Below, piece by piece: positions 1-10,444 of a DNA stretch of 64,000 nt. Where the stretch lies: assembly GCA_963377175.1 (NCBI GenBank), contig CAUJNA010000467.1, positions 1 to 64,000 of the forward strand. Direction: 5' to 3'. Both the position numbers and the translations under genes were made by a program. Position 1 is the first letter of the stretch; every line of letters starts with the position of its first letter. This DNA is from Effrenium voratum. Its lineage: Eukaryota > Sar > Dinophyceae > Suessiales > Symbiodiniaceae. The notes beneath the pieces were generated by a model. It was not told the DNA's origin and did not search any database. It worked only from the letters and a program-made list of their open reading frames with translations.

Positions 1-2351
1 TTTTGGTTTCCGTGAGCTCCTCATCGGCGTCCTTCTTGCTCATTTCTATTTCGAGGTAGATTCCCTTGAGTTCCTTGATGAACGTCTAGGTTCTCGGTAT
101 TGCGATACTCCATTGTGACCTTTGGTTTGACGGATCTCTCCCCGGAGGGTTCCATGTTCTCCTCTTCAACTTCGTCTTGATCGGTGGAGTGCCGTCGCTT
201 CTTGGTCTCTGAGGAAGTATCTTTTTCCTTGCTGTACTTATCGGAATTTACATGGCTGAAGAAAGCATCGGCGAATTCCCGGATCTTGGTGTCGTACATT
301 TCAACATCTTCACGAATGAGAAGCTTCTTCATCATCCAGTTGTTGCTCACCATGGAGGTACCGTCAGGTTCATATGCTGCAACAATATTCTTCGCCTCGA
401 TGGTCTGATCTGTCAGTGCTGTTCGCTCTTCGGAGAGTCGGATGCCATAGTCCTGGTCCTTGAGGAAAGCATCAACAGTGCATCTCTTCCTGTTGGCACA
501 TGTGTGAGTGCTGCTTCTGACTCGTCATCGTCGAGGATAACGTCGTCGATGCATGCCATGTGGACGCGCATTCTCCCCGTAGGGTTTGACTGGGATTTTC
601 CAGGTCTGAGCCCGTTCTCCATGATGCTGATGAGTTGAATTCCATTGGTTGCATGGAACATGAAGGTGATGGGCTTCTTCGCGAACGGCTTGATCTTTCT
701 TTCTTCTTCAATGGATGGTGGTGCCGGCCTTTGCATTCTGTATTTTGCCTGAGCTGCGCCTTCTTCTTCATGGGGCGCATCTGATCTTGACGGATGCGGA
801 CTTGGAGGAATGGATTCCGTTGGAAGGTCATAGCCCGGTTCTTCTTGGCGAGGCTCACATCTGCTGCTCGTAGTACAGGGGTCGTCCAAAAGATGTGAGA
901 TCGACTTGTCGTGTATGACCGCTGTTGCATCTCACATAGAACTCCATGTTGGGATCATTAAGGAATTCCTTGCCAATAGGCCGGAGTGCATCGTGTGCGG
1001 ATCTCGTAGTGAGTTTGTCGATCCATCGGTTTCTTCGAACAATTTCTCCCCTGGCCTTTCGCTCATTGTATGGCCCGTCCACGGATGGATACACGAACGC
1101 AATCTCGAAACGTGACTTTCCATAGTTCGGGAACATAGCCATCAAGAGAAGTCCTGGCTTATTTCCAATGAAGTTCCTGGCATGTAGTGCAGGACAATGC
1201 ATCGTATAGCTCAACGGATCCATCAGGACCCATGTCCACTTGTCGTTTGCATTCCTTATGGATGCCATGCTTTGGATCATGTCGAAGACATCCGGAAAAC
1301 AATCTGCTCATTCTGTCGATTCGCCAGAGGATGAGGTCGGTGATCTGTTTCCCTTGGATGGATCCATTTGGAAGTACTTGCAAACCTGTTCAACATTCTG
1401 GACGGTCTTCTCGAGATCAATGAAGTTGTTGTGACATACCATCGGGATGATGTCGGTTCCGTAAACTTCTGGCTGAGCATTGGTGTAGCAGCAAATGACA
1501 TAGACCTTCTTGATGAAGTCCATGTATTGTTACTCTGCGTGATTGCCATCACCCTGAAGCGTTGGCCGCCAATAGTCGTTGAATCTGGCCTTCAGCCAGA
1601 ATACGTTGCCTCCATGCGGTCGTTCATGCTCAGGAATGAAATGGAAGTCCGGATTCAAGTCGAGGATGGTTGAGCACTCCAGGTAATATTCGTGCACGAA
1701 TTTGAGGAATTTAGAATTCCCGAAAGGTCCTGGGTGTACTGATTCCCTCTGGAGGCTGATGTCGGTATCTGATCCATCCGGCACATGCCACCGGTCGTTG
1801 GATGTGAGAGTTGGCCGCATCGCTGGTCGCCTTGGAAGTGCAGGTCGGTCACCAGGATGATTGTTGGATTCTGTCTCCTCATCCAAGATGTTCTTCGGTG
1901 CTGGCTTGACCTTCGACACAAGCCTCAATGTTGGTGGAGGTGACTTTGGAATCAGTTTTGGATGTGGCATCGCCTTCGACGTCGGCCTTCCTGCGAGAGG
2001 TTGCTCTTCCTCATCTGAATCATCGTCGTCGTCGGAATCTGGGTCGTAGTCAACCTGCTCCATGTTGACATTCTTTTGTTGTTGAGAGGCGGATGGATTC
2101 TCATCGGCGACTTGCTCCATGGGGCAGTCGGATGTCTCATCTTCCTCATCACGAGCAGGGGATTCCTTCAACGGAGATGCCCGTCTCTTCACTAGCGGCT
2201 TCGGCAAAGGAGCCGTGGTGTTGGATCGTCCGAAGATCATATTGAAAACCGGCATGTCTTCGAGAGGATCGAGCATACACAGTTGCAAAGGTCGGATTGG
2301 TTGTAAACCGAAAGTGGCTGCGGATGCAGACACATATTTCTTGAGATTCAA
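1..2351 (-). pseudogene. Copia third ORF with Tpt1/KptA-like RNA 2'-phosphotransferase motifs, broken
   Basis: This reading frame lies downstream of RNase H and starts near 2351. Codons 1-273 are open: an acidic, Pro/Ser-rich linker with a run of Asp and Glu near 2000-2050, then a folded-looking segment ending FNDYWRP. A TAA at 1530 and a TGA near 1308 interrupt it, but the same frame continues to about 870. There the motif VRCNSGHTRQVDL (about 900-940) resembles the RxxxGHS/T signature of Tpt1/KptA. After a frameshift near 875, MFHATNGIQLISIMENGL and GRMRVHMA (about 560-665) match the family's HxT, GL and RxHVH-type motifs. A second frameshift near 470 leads into a Lys/Glu-rich tail; a third near 85 continues off the window. 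Family knowledge: Tpt1/KptA removes RNA 2'-phosphate using NAD+. Assignment is from motif order only. A spliced-leader-like sequence sits just upstream at 2340-2357. Confidence 0.6.
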
Positions 2352-2444
2352 AATGGGTCAAGTGCAACACACGCATCGCGGAATTGAGGAATTGAGAATG
2401 TGCACAATGAAAAACTCATGCATCAGAATTCATGGACATGCGGA

Positions 2445-5219
2445 TCATGCCCAGGTTCCCCAATAAGCAAACATGGATTCTGCTATACCGACTCCTGCAA
2501 AGGCAACGACGTCGGGTCCGTGCTTCGTATTGTGTGCTAGCCACTCAACCAAAAATGCCTTGTTCTGCAACATAGTACGGAAGGGTGGATGTGCATCAAC
2601 GTTCAAGAGATTGCCTGTGAGGACGACCTTGATGAGCTCGTCTAGGCAATCTTCACTTCGTACATGTGCAAGGTCATGCATTTGTCCACTGTTGCTTTCC
2701 TTTCTCAGCATTTGGATCAAATGCATTGTCTCTTTCTGTTCCGGTTGATGTGTTGTGGATGCTGTGGTGACAAGATTATTCGCATCAGTGCGGATGTGTA
2801 CATCTGCGATTTCGCCTGTTATGTCTGACCAGAGACCGTGAAGAAATAATGCTGAACCGTAGCAACGCATCAGTCCGTGCAATTCTGCAACAGTTGTTGA
2901 CATGGTTGTTGCGGTGATCTTGTGCGTCTCATAGTCGACCAGTGAGCCTCTCGAGTTCGATGAGCCCTGGCGAAGATCTCTTTGTTCTGCGAGAAATATA
3001 ACATGCGCACGTTGGGATGACTTATCTTCATTGTTGCGATAGGATGCGTCGGGATAACCAACTATGCGTGTCTTGCCACGAAGGGGCCAGAATCTCATAC
3101 TAAGCGGAATGCTTTTGATGGTTCTGACTGTCTTATTAATGGCGCGAACGTCCTCAATGGTCGGTGATGATGCCTTGGATGCACACCTGGAGAGTTGATA
3201 ACCAATGTGGAACTGCGTTCGCGACTGTAACCAGTTGATCTGACCTAGGACACTTCTGTATGCAGTATGCATTTGTGGAGTAAGAGGAGTGTCGTCCTTC
3301 AGGTACTTGTCAAAAGTGATCTCCTGAAGTTCGTCAATGGCAACGTTCTGATGGACATTGATGTACCAGCCATGCTTGTCATCTTGCTTCCATTGGATGC
3401 GTTGTCCTACGAAGAGGCAATCATTTTTGTCTTCGGAACCAACTTGAAAATCTTTGCGAAGTCGTCCCATGATTTCCTTCTCGAACACATCATCACCCGT
3501 CATGAGAAGATCATCAACATGAAGAGAAAGTGCTCCATGAACTTGTCGATTCTTGGCATTGTTACCGGAAACAGGATCCATAAGGTAATCAACTGCTCCT
3601 TCGAGATCGAAAGTATTGGATGACTTCTTTTTACTCACCAATGCGGGCTTCGGAAGCTGCTTGCCATAGTATACATATGTACAACGGTCTGCACCAGTCC
3701 GCAAGGAACGGAGTGCCGAATCAAGGATGTTCCACCATCTGCGGGGTGCGTCATTTAGCCCGTAGGCAGGCTTGTTCATGCGCGCTCCAATGTGTGGTGG
3801 ATATCCCATTTCAGGAAGGATCTGACAAATGATGTCACGAGTCTGATCGTATGCTTCGCCTTGGAGAAATGCTGTCTTCAAGTCCATGTGAAATATATTC
3901 CAGCCCTTATTTGCGGCTGCTTGGATTGCTAGGCGGAAACCACTCCTGGATGCAGCAGGACTGTCTGTCTGCTGATCGTTCTTCTGCTTGTCTTGGAAGC
4001 CCCGGAGGACCCAGCGAGCCTTGGTCTTCAGGAAGTTACCATCCTTGTCTCGCTTTAGGGTAAGCACCCAGCGACCAGTGACCCAGTTCCTAACCTGAAT
4101 CTTGTGTGTGTCGACTAAGTCGAACACTTCGTTATCAAGCCAAGATTTGCACTCAAGCTGCTTGGCTTCAAGGAATTGTTTCTGACAAGCCCTTATTTCA
4201 GTGGCTGTCGCTTCCTTTGAAGCCTTCAAGGATTCTTGCTTGGATGAGTACAAACCTAAGAGTGCACGGTCATCGTCGGTCATGTTCTTGCATAACCGGT
4301 CCACATGATTCTGATCTGTGTATTTCTGATGAGAGAATCCGCATCGGGGCGATGGGTTGAAGGTCCCTTTCACACATCCAAGAAGGACAGGGTTGCCTTC
4401 AATATCTCTTGGAACCGTAAAGGATCCAGTGTTCACACAGATCTTCTGCTCAGCTGTCATGAGTGACCAATGTGCTTCATCAAGAACGAGATCAGCTTGG
4501 TGATCATCGTAAGATCTGGTCCTCTGAGAGTCAGTATATCTCATGGTTCTCTCTGAACTTCCAGTGCCGGATGAGGTTGGAACATGAGGGATCAGTTCTT
4601 CCTCACTTTCATATTGTACCGGCAAATTTGCTGGATTGTTCGGATTGTAATTGGATGAAGTTGCAGGTTCATTTCTGGGAGAATGCTCAGGTGACTCATC
4701 ATTGTCATCTGGCTTCTTCTTCTTCTTCCCCGTCTTCTGCTTCTTGGATGGACTGCCGGGTGTTTCTTCTTGCTCAAGTGTTGGCAGTTCAAGATCTTCA
4801 TCATGGTCTTCTGCTTCGGGATTTGTGAGAATCGCAGGTGGTGAAGGTACCACGACAATCGGATAATTTGGCTGAGATGATTGCGACTGTGACGGCAAGG
4901 AGACATCACCCCCCAGTCGATTGAGTCCGCTTGAGGATGAAATGGACTGTTTTTGCTGTTTAAGCGCTGAATCTCCTCCGCCAGGTTTATCGTGTGGCGG
5001 TAGTGGTGGATCCACTAGACTTTCTGGTGACACAATCAGGCTGATGTGGAGGATCCGGAGGAGGATCTGACATGTTCTCGTCCGGTGGAGTTGGAGGTCT
5101 TGGATCAGGCATAGGATGGTCCGGTCGATCAGGTGGCTGCTGTGTGTCAGGTTGTTGAGGTACATCCGCAGGATCCGATGGATCTGTTTCGATGGGCGTC
5201 GGCCTGATAGCCGGCGCAT
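2445..5219 (-). CDS. Copia reverse transcriptase and RNase H
   Basis: The open frame is 924 codons. The first ~70 codons are probably out-of-frame sequence overlapping the methyltransferase frame, and meaningful protein starts near 5010-5060. A disordered Pro/Ser/Lys-rich linker is followed by the copia RT: WVTGRWVLTLKRDKDG and KARWVLRGFQDKQ, then the catalytic motif HMDLKTAFLQGE, NKPAYGLNDAPRRWW, and the second catalytic motif LHVDDLLMTGDD. RNase H follows with GYPDASYRNN, STTVAELHGLM and IRTDANNLV, giving the acidic residues expected of copia RNase H. This is the best preserved part of the element: no internal stop over about 860 codons. A frameshift, by mutation or programmed, is needed to join it to the upstream frame. 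Confidence 0.93.
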   Translation of the reverse strand: MRRLSGRRPSKQIHRILRMYLNNLTHSSHLIDRTILCLIQDLQLHRTRTCQILLRILHISLIVSPESLVDPPLPPHDKPGGGDSALKQQKQSISSSSGLNRLGGDVSLPSQSQSSQPNYPIVVVPSPPAILTNPEAEDHDEDLELPTLEQEETPGSPSKKQKTGKKKKKPDDNDESPEHSPRNEPATSSNYNPNNPANLPVQYESEEELIPHVPTSSGTGSSERTMRYTDSQRTRSYDDHQADLVLDEAHWSLMTAEQKICVNTGSFTVPRDIEGNPVLLGCVKGTFNPSPRCGFSHQKYTDQNHVDRLCKNMTDDDRALLGLYSSKQESLKASKEATATEIRACQKQFLEAKQLECKSWLDNEVFDLVDTHKIQVRNWVTGRWVLTLKRDKDGNFLKTKARWVLRGFQDKQKNDQQTDSPAASRSGFRLAIQAAANKGWNIFHMDLKTAFLQGEAYDQTRDIICQILPEMGYPPHIGARMNKPAYGLNDAPRRWWNILDSALRSLRTGADRCTYVYYGKQLPKPALVSKKKSSNTFDLEGAVDYLMDPVSGNNAKNRQVHGALSLHVDDLLMTGDDVFEKEIMGRLRKDFQVGSEDKNDCLFVGQRIQWKQDDKHGWYINVHQNVAIDELQEITFDKYLKDDTPLTPQMHTAYRSVLGQINWLQSRTQFHIGYQLSRCASKASSPTIEDVRAINKTVRTIKSIPLSMRFWPLRGKTRIVGYPDASYRNNEDKSSQRAHVIFLAEQRDLRQGSSNSRGSLVDYETHKITATTMSTTVAELHGLMRCYGSALFLHGLWSDITGEIADVHIRTDANNLVTTASTTHQPEQKETMHLIQMLRKESNSGQMHDLAHVRSEDCLDELIKVVLTGNLLNVDAHPPFRTMLQNKAFLVEWLAHNTKHGPDVVAFAGVGIAESMFAYWGTWA

Positions 5220-6797
5220 CTGAGAATGATTGATGAGCGGATGAAAACATCACAGCATGCCAACTCTTTGGATCATAATTCTCCCAATTGCATTTGGATG
5301 CAGGCAAGACCCAAATCCTATTCAGCTGATCAGGTTGCCAGAAGGATATGATCGCATCGTCCGGAGATGACGTAATGGGCATGTTGATACCGATGGTGTG
5401 GACGAATGCTGTGCATGCATCATACTGAGTGGATGAAATGCACAACTGTCTCAACTTCTTGCAACCATTCCACATGTTCTGACATCGCCAGTCATTCGGA
5501 TCTTCTTTGAAGATATCGATTTCAGTGCCCGGTGGGTACTGCTTCATCGTCTTTTGAAACTTCTGGACTAGCGGATCTTGGATGACCAATGGTTGAACGT
5601 CCTTGTTGAATGGGAGGTCTTGAATTCTGACCGCAAGACTACTGCTGGTCATGTTGAACTCCTTGTCGATGGCTTCCATCTCCTTCCTCAGAATGTCAAC
5701 CTGCTTGATGGTGAATGGTTCGAAAAGGTCCTCCAAGAGGTACACCTCGTTGTCAAGCGGTTTCACCTTCAAGTGTCTGAGGAGGATGTGGGCGAGATCC
5801 TGACAGAACTGGTAAGGATAAACCTGTGCCAGCTTGGTTCTGCTTCCGAAAGTACCAGCATTTCCCTCGAGGGGTTGGTGTTCATGCTTGACTGAGCTGG
5901 TAGGATTTTTACACCTTCTGAAGATCGGTCTCATTACCTCTGGAGGTAAGCAGTGCATCAAGCTCGTGGGCTTGAGACTTCTGAGCCCGGATTCAGGATC
6001 TTTCAGTCCGTATGCACAGAAATGGAAATCTCCCCAGGTCACGGATGGATCTGAAAACAGTTGCTGCATACAATTCAGATACCATATCTTGGATGTCTGA
6101 GGATTTTCAATGATGAAATATCTTCCGTGCTTCAGCTGGTATCTCGTAATGGATGCCACAAATTCAACCATGGGAAGATAGCGTTTCCGCTTCTCCCAGA
6201 CTCTTTGTTGGTCTTGTTGGATGTTCTGCATGCTTGACCACGGTCCACAGACCGGTGCCATGAGGATTACATCAGGTGCTTGCTCTCTGATGATCTCCAT
6301 GACCATGTGTCGTCCCTTGGATGTCATTACGTCGAATCCGTTGCGGATGTCTACAGGAGTCCCAACCTTAAGACCTGAGAGTGCACAGCATTGACTGAAT
6401 CTGGCACTTCCTGCAAAGATCTCGAGAACGTGGATCTTTCCTTTACGTACACAATTCCAGTGTGCTTGTTCAGGAATGGATGTGAGGTCCCTGCTGGATG
6501 AGGTGCTGCAGGCTTGGGAGTTGCTTTTCCCGCGATGCGTAATGGCTGGCTTAGGAGCTGGTGCGGATGACTCCTTCTTCTTGGTGTCGGCAGAGGAGCC
6601 GGTTTGCTCCTTCTGCAAGGATTCTCGCTCTTCTGGCAAGAGAAGATCAATTCCAGGTTTTTCCGGAGGGATGGTTTCATCCTTTCTGACCTTCGTCATG
6701 TTAACCTTGATGAGTCGAGTCCCAAGATCAAGTCCTACCATTGCTCCTTCAATGGAAATGACTTTTCCTTTTAGCCATATTCCTCCCTTGCTTCAGA
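4987..6797 (-). CDS. Copia pol segment: integrase C-terminal tail plus cytosine-5 methyltransferase-like domain
   Basis: The frame opens after a TGA at about 6797. It first encodes the end of a retroviral-type integrase C-terminal region (GGIWLKGKVISIEGAMVGLD). A Ser/Lys/Pro-rich linker follows. Then comes a methyltransferase fold: LEIFAGSARFSQCCALSG (motif I, SAM binding), VILMAPVCGPWSSMQ (motif IV with the candidate catalytic Cys) and FIIENPQTSKIW (motif VI, ENP). The remaining ~300 codons contain no motif I recognise and end in a Pro/Asp-rich linker that overlaps the RT frame by 233 bases. Family knowledge: C5-methyltransferases use a PC dipeptide in motif IV; here the Cys is preceded by Val, so activity is uncertain. 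The upstream end is where the inverted integrase segment begins. Confidence 0.82.
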
Positions 6798-6799
6798 TC

Positions 6800-7851
6800 C
6801 GTTCGCACCATCCTCAGAAGAACAAGAGAGAAGAAAGGAAAACCAGGAAAGAAATGAAAATGAAGAGAAAAAGAGAGGGATAGAGAGAAGCGAAGGGTAG
6901 AAGGAAGAAAGTAGAGAAGGACAGGTACAGCCTCAGAAGAACCTACAACGCTTCCGCTTGCACTAGGAAGAATCCACAAGCGATTGTCAAATCCCGAAGA
7001 GTTGAAGAAGCTCCACCTCCAGCATCACCACATGACAACAGATCAATTTCGATTTAGAACTCGCTCACTTCATTTGCCGAAATCAACATTCGATCTATTT
7101 GACAAAATCCGAAGTGAATGTGAAGTTTGCCAAGCGGCAAAACATGCACCATCACGAAGCAAGACGAGTGGACTTTGAGCGGACACCTTTGGTGACATGA
7201 CATTCATTGATCACTGTCAAGTTCCTCTTGGAACAGCAGAACACATCATTGTTTTTGTCATCCTGGATGGAGCAACAACATTGCTCACTGCAGAGGCAGT
7301 GACAACTACGCAAGAAGTCGAGAACATCACTGTCCTCAGGAACTATTTTGACCAGTACCACTTGCAACCCAAATCAGTTGTCGCAGATCAAGCCTTCATG
7401 ACAGATACATGGGAACATTTTTATCAGTCCCTTGACATCACTCCGATATCTTTGGGACCGAATACACCATGGCCAAATCGAGCTGAAGCAGCAGTTCGAC
7501 TCCAAGAAAGTGACCTACAGGCAGCTAGTGAAGGCCGCTGCAACTGTCAGGAATCAGACTGTCACCTACGGGGGAGTAACACCATTGGAGCTCGCATTCG
7601 GAAGACGACCAGCAGATCTCATCCAACTCGATGTCGCAACTCCAACTCAGTTGACGATTGACAGGAATGAAGAAGAGCTGACAGCCATCCAGATCAAGCA
7701 GCTGTCAAAGCAAGCTTTCCAAGAAGCACGTCAATCCGAGGACATCCGACGAGACCTTGCTCAAAATCTCCGAATGAGTTCAAAGCCTCTTCAGGTGAAG
7801 GGCAAGGTATTTTACTTGGCTCAATGGTCGACCGGCCCTTCTTGTCGATGA
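6800..7851 (+). pseudogene. Copia integrase segment, inverted relative to the rest of the element, broken
   Basis: This segment reads on the plus strand. A Glu/Arg/Lys-rich linker (6800-6960) leads to the GAG-pre-integrase zinc finger: KLHLQHHHMTTDQF supplies the His pair and SECEVCQAAKH the Cys pair. A TGA at 7176 replaces one codon, and the same frame continues with ADTFGDMTFIDH (first catalytic Asp), VVADQAFMTDTWEHFYQ (second Asp) and NTPWPNRAEAAVR (catalytic Glu). A frameshift near 7505 moves the rest into another frame, with TVTYGGVTPLELAFGRRP as in copia integrases, ending at FYLAQ near 7820. The protease upstream and the integrase tail downstream are both on the minus strand. The simplest reading is inversion of about 1.03 kb within one element. 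Confidence 0.88.
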
Positions 7852-9703
7852 TCCTGTCTGCTGCCGATCCTGAGCCTGCTTCTTCATCCTTAAGCGAATT
7901 GTCCGCGAAGGTGAAAATGGTCTTACCTATCCACAGGATAATCATCATTTTGTTTGCCTGGGATGTAAGTCTCCAATTGTCTTCTAGGATGTCTGGATCT
8001 CCACCTTCGGATGCATCAATGATTTCCGTAGTACGCTCTCGGCTGATGTTATCAGGATTGATTGGACATTCCTTGGCTCCATTTGCTGTGAACAGTGCCT
8101 TTCGAGGCGTGATGCGCACACGGATGAGCTGCTTGTTCTTCTTGTCAAGGATCCAATGGTCCTGCTTCTGAGACCCAATGATTTTAGGAGTTGCTAGGTC
8201 CTCCTTCGTCTCGGATGATTTTGCTGCACAAACAGTTTCACTCTTGGAGATATCCCCGGAGGGAAACTTGATGCTGTTATCATCATCATAGACGTAGTTG
8301 GTGAGGCCCTTATGAGCAATTTCTCCATGTGCCTTCACTCTTGCAACTCCAGCGAGATCGACGAGTACATGTCCTATGCCGGATACCGGAACTGCTTGCC
8401 GGTTCATGCCAAAAGCCTTGCATGTGATTTTGTCACATTGAGCTGTGTGCTCTATGGTCATGTAGAGGTTCCGCATCTGACTGATGCTGAGGAGGATCGG
8501 TACAGTTCCTTGTTCAAGGACGTCGATGTTGGTACTGCATGGAGGAGTTGTGTGATATCGAAGATGCAGGGTCCAATTTACCCTGGCTGTTTCTCCATTT
8601 GCAAAAGTGAACTTGGTCTCGGCCGGGATGTACTGACAGGAGATGATGTCCTTCATTGGTTCGCTGGCCTGAGTAAAACGCTGGATTGCATGCCAGCTGC
8701 CCATGGATCTGGTACATCCGTTGTCCGGGATCGCATAGGTTGGATTGTGCTGAGGGTTGATGACAGGCGCCATCAGCTTTGTTGCCAAAAGGCTGTGATT
8801 TGTTGTGACGGACAAATTGTGTTCTGAAACTGCATCTGATTGGATCAGCTTCCCGTGGATGGCCTCTTTCTCATGATGCTCATACGCGTCATGGAATGCC
8901 ATTAGCGCTTGTCCTGTACTGGATGTCTCATGGGATGAGTACCAGCCTTGTTCGTTCCATGTCCATGATTGATCCCAATCTTGGTCTGTCCAACCGGCAT
9001 AGGTAGGCTCTATGGATGGTGCAGTCTGCTGGATGGCGGGCTGCTCCTCCGTCTTTTCGAACGTCTTGGATTTTCCTTTGTCATGTCCGCCCTTTCCTTT
9101 GCCATTCTCACAAGATGGATAACCTTTGTTTCCATCATAGGGATATTGGAATTTTGATTTTCCTTTCTTTCCCTTCTTTCCTTTGCCTTTTCCCCAATAT
9201 GCCTGGTCGTAGGGATCATAGTTCTCATTGGCCATATTGGCCTTCCCGCCAGAACCGCTTTTTCTGAAGGGTTTAAAGCCACCTCGTTGGTGACTGCCCT
9301 TTTTGTTTCCTGATTTTCCTTTTCCTTTTCTCTTCTTGAATCTGAAATTCCGCCCTGACACTTTTCTTGCGATGAACGCATCGTTCTCCTCGAGGACCCA
9401 GAATGTCTCCTCATCGTTGTTTGACATGAATCCTTCAAGTCCTTCATCCTCAACCCAAAAGCCTTCTTCTCCTTCATATTCACCTTGTTCGATGATGAAG
9501 AATGTGTTGCTTCGGTTGCCTCCTTGAGGTCGGATGGATGGATCTTGAATGGATGTCCTGGTCGTGATGAAGAGTTCATGGTAGTGTGTCTTCAGCATCT
9601 CATAGGAGTAGTTCTCTAGTGAGATGTTTCTCAATGACATTGCACTTGTCAGTCTCTCTTTGTTGATCTGACAATTCACTCTGAATGATGAAAAACTGTG
9701 CAA
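7830..9703 (-). CDS. Copia gag C-terminal region and aspartic protease
   Basis: The frame is open for about 625 codons of sense sequence. Going inward: a Glu-rich gag segment, then a Lys/Gly-rich basic stretch (repeated GKGKKGKK-like runs, about 9300-9080) that probably binds RNA, then a Trp/Gln-rich linker. The protease follows with the active-site motif YAIPDNGCTRSMGSW (about 8690-8735). The segment RIIDKKGR near 7830 is the last that belongs to the element in this orientation. The same frame stays open for another ~45 codons to 7694, but those codons are the antisense of the inverted integrase and are not real coding sequence. Confidence 0.85.
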
Positions 9704-10275
9704 TGAGATTATCCCCGAAGGGAAATGCGTCCCGCTGTCTGTCCTGCAATCTCATGAGAAGGATTTCGAATTTTGAGGCAAAAATGAGGAACTCTTGGTT
9801 CTGCCTTCTATGATTGAAGAAACTGAGGAGCCTGTACAAATACACGTTGGTCGCACCTTTCAAAAAGTACTTCTTCAGCGTGTTCTTGATCAGGATCTTG
9901 CAAAAGGTCATTTTGGAGGACTGCCTTATACATTGCATCTCCGGTGAGTCTGCTTTTGCGTAGTGGTCCTCTCTTGGGTGCTTCCACCGTAGTGATTGTC
10001 ACCCAGCGTCCACGAGTTCTTCATACCTGAACCAGCTGACTTTTCCGTCGTACGATGGCGGCTGTTTGGCGGTCATCGATAAATTGAGTGTTTCCAGTGT
10101 TTCCTCCGTATAGCCTTGTGGCTTGGCCATACTTGAATAGGCTTCCATGAAGCCTTCTCCATCTACCACAAATTGAGGTCCACTGCCTCAGGTGCCTATC
10201 CCAGAAGGGAACTGGTACCCTGTGGTTGTAGAGGTCGTTGATTTGGTCCCTGGATCTATTCCGGAGAGAGTCCAA
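9600..10275 (-). pseudogene. Copia gag N-terminal region, broken by a stop and frameshifts
   Basis: Three frames together give a gag-like protein. The first runs from about 10275 to a TGA at 10021 and contains RRLHGSLFKYGQATRLYG and TGNTQFIDDRQTAA. The same frame continues after the stop with VTITTVEAPKRGPLRKSR and LTGDAMYKAVLQ. A frameshift near 9890 leads to NVYLYRLLSFFNHRRQN, FASKFEILLMRLQD and PFGDNLIAQFFIIQSE (to about 9660). A second shift joins the frame that begins at 9703. The LTGDAMYK...RLLSFF pattern is what I expect from copia-type gag in dinoflagellates. No start codon is certain. Confidence 0.7.
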
Positions 10276-10444
10276 TATGCCAACATGGATGATTGGAGGA
10301 TGGATTGTCCCTGGTGGCTTGACTTGACTGATATTCCTGCTAGCGGTCTATGCAAGCCTTTGTACTGCTATCGCATGAATGCACTATGCTATATACAAGA
10401 GGGCCTTGAGCCAAATGGTTGCAGGAGATCAATGGTGTAACAAA
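10276..10444. other. Sequence upstream of gag, no LTR recognised
   Basis: This stretch should hold the leader and 5' LTR of the copia element. I see no primer-binding site, no clear TG...CA boundary and no match to any sequence near base 1. A TATA-like stretch (TATATAGCATAG on the minus strand) lies near 10385-10400. Confidence 0.3.

Larger units (their letters stand above)
1..10300 (-). mobile_element. Degenerate Ty1/copia retrotransposon with methyltransferase domain and inverted integrase
   Basis: Read on the minus strand, the order is gag (about 10275 to 9600), aspartic protease (within 9703-7830), an integrase segment in the reverse orientation (6800-7851), a cytosine-5 methyltransferase-like domain (6797-4987), reverse transcriptase and RNase H (about 5060-2445), and a third ORF (2351 to beyond base 1). 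Protease-integrase-RT-RNase H is the copia order. Several in-frame stops and frameshifts show that this copy is dead. I could not identify either LTR: the 3' end is off the window, and the sequence upstream of gag (10276-10440) shows no clear LTR boundary. DNA methyltransferase domains in dinoflagellate copia elements have been reported in the literature. Confidence 0.88.

Noticed and set aside
7694..7830. Last 45 codons of the copia gag-protease frame
   Set aside because: They are the antisense of the inverted integrase and only open by chance.
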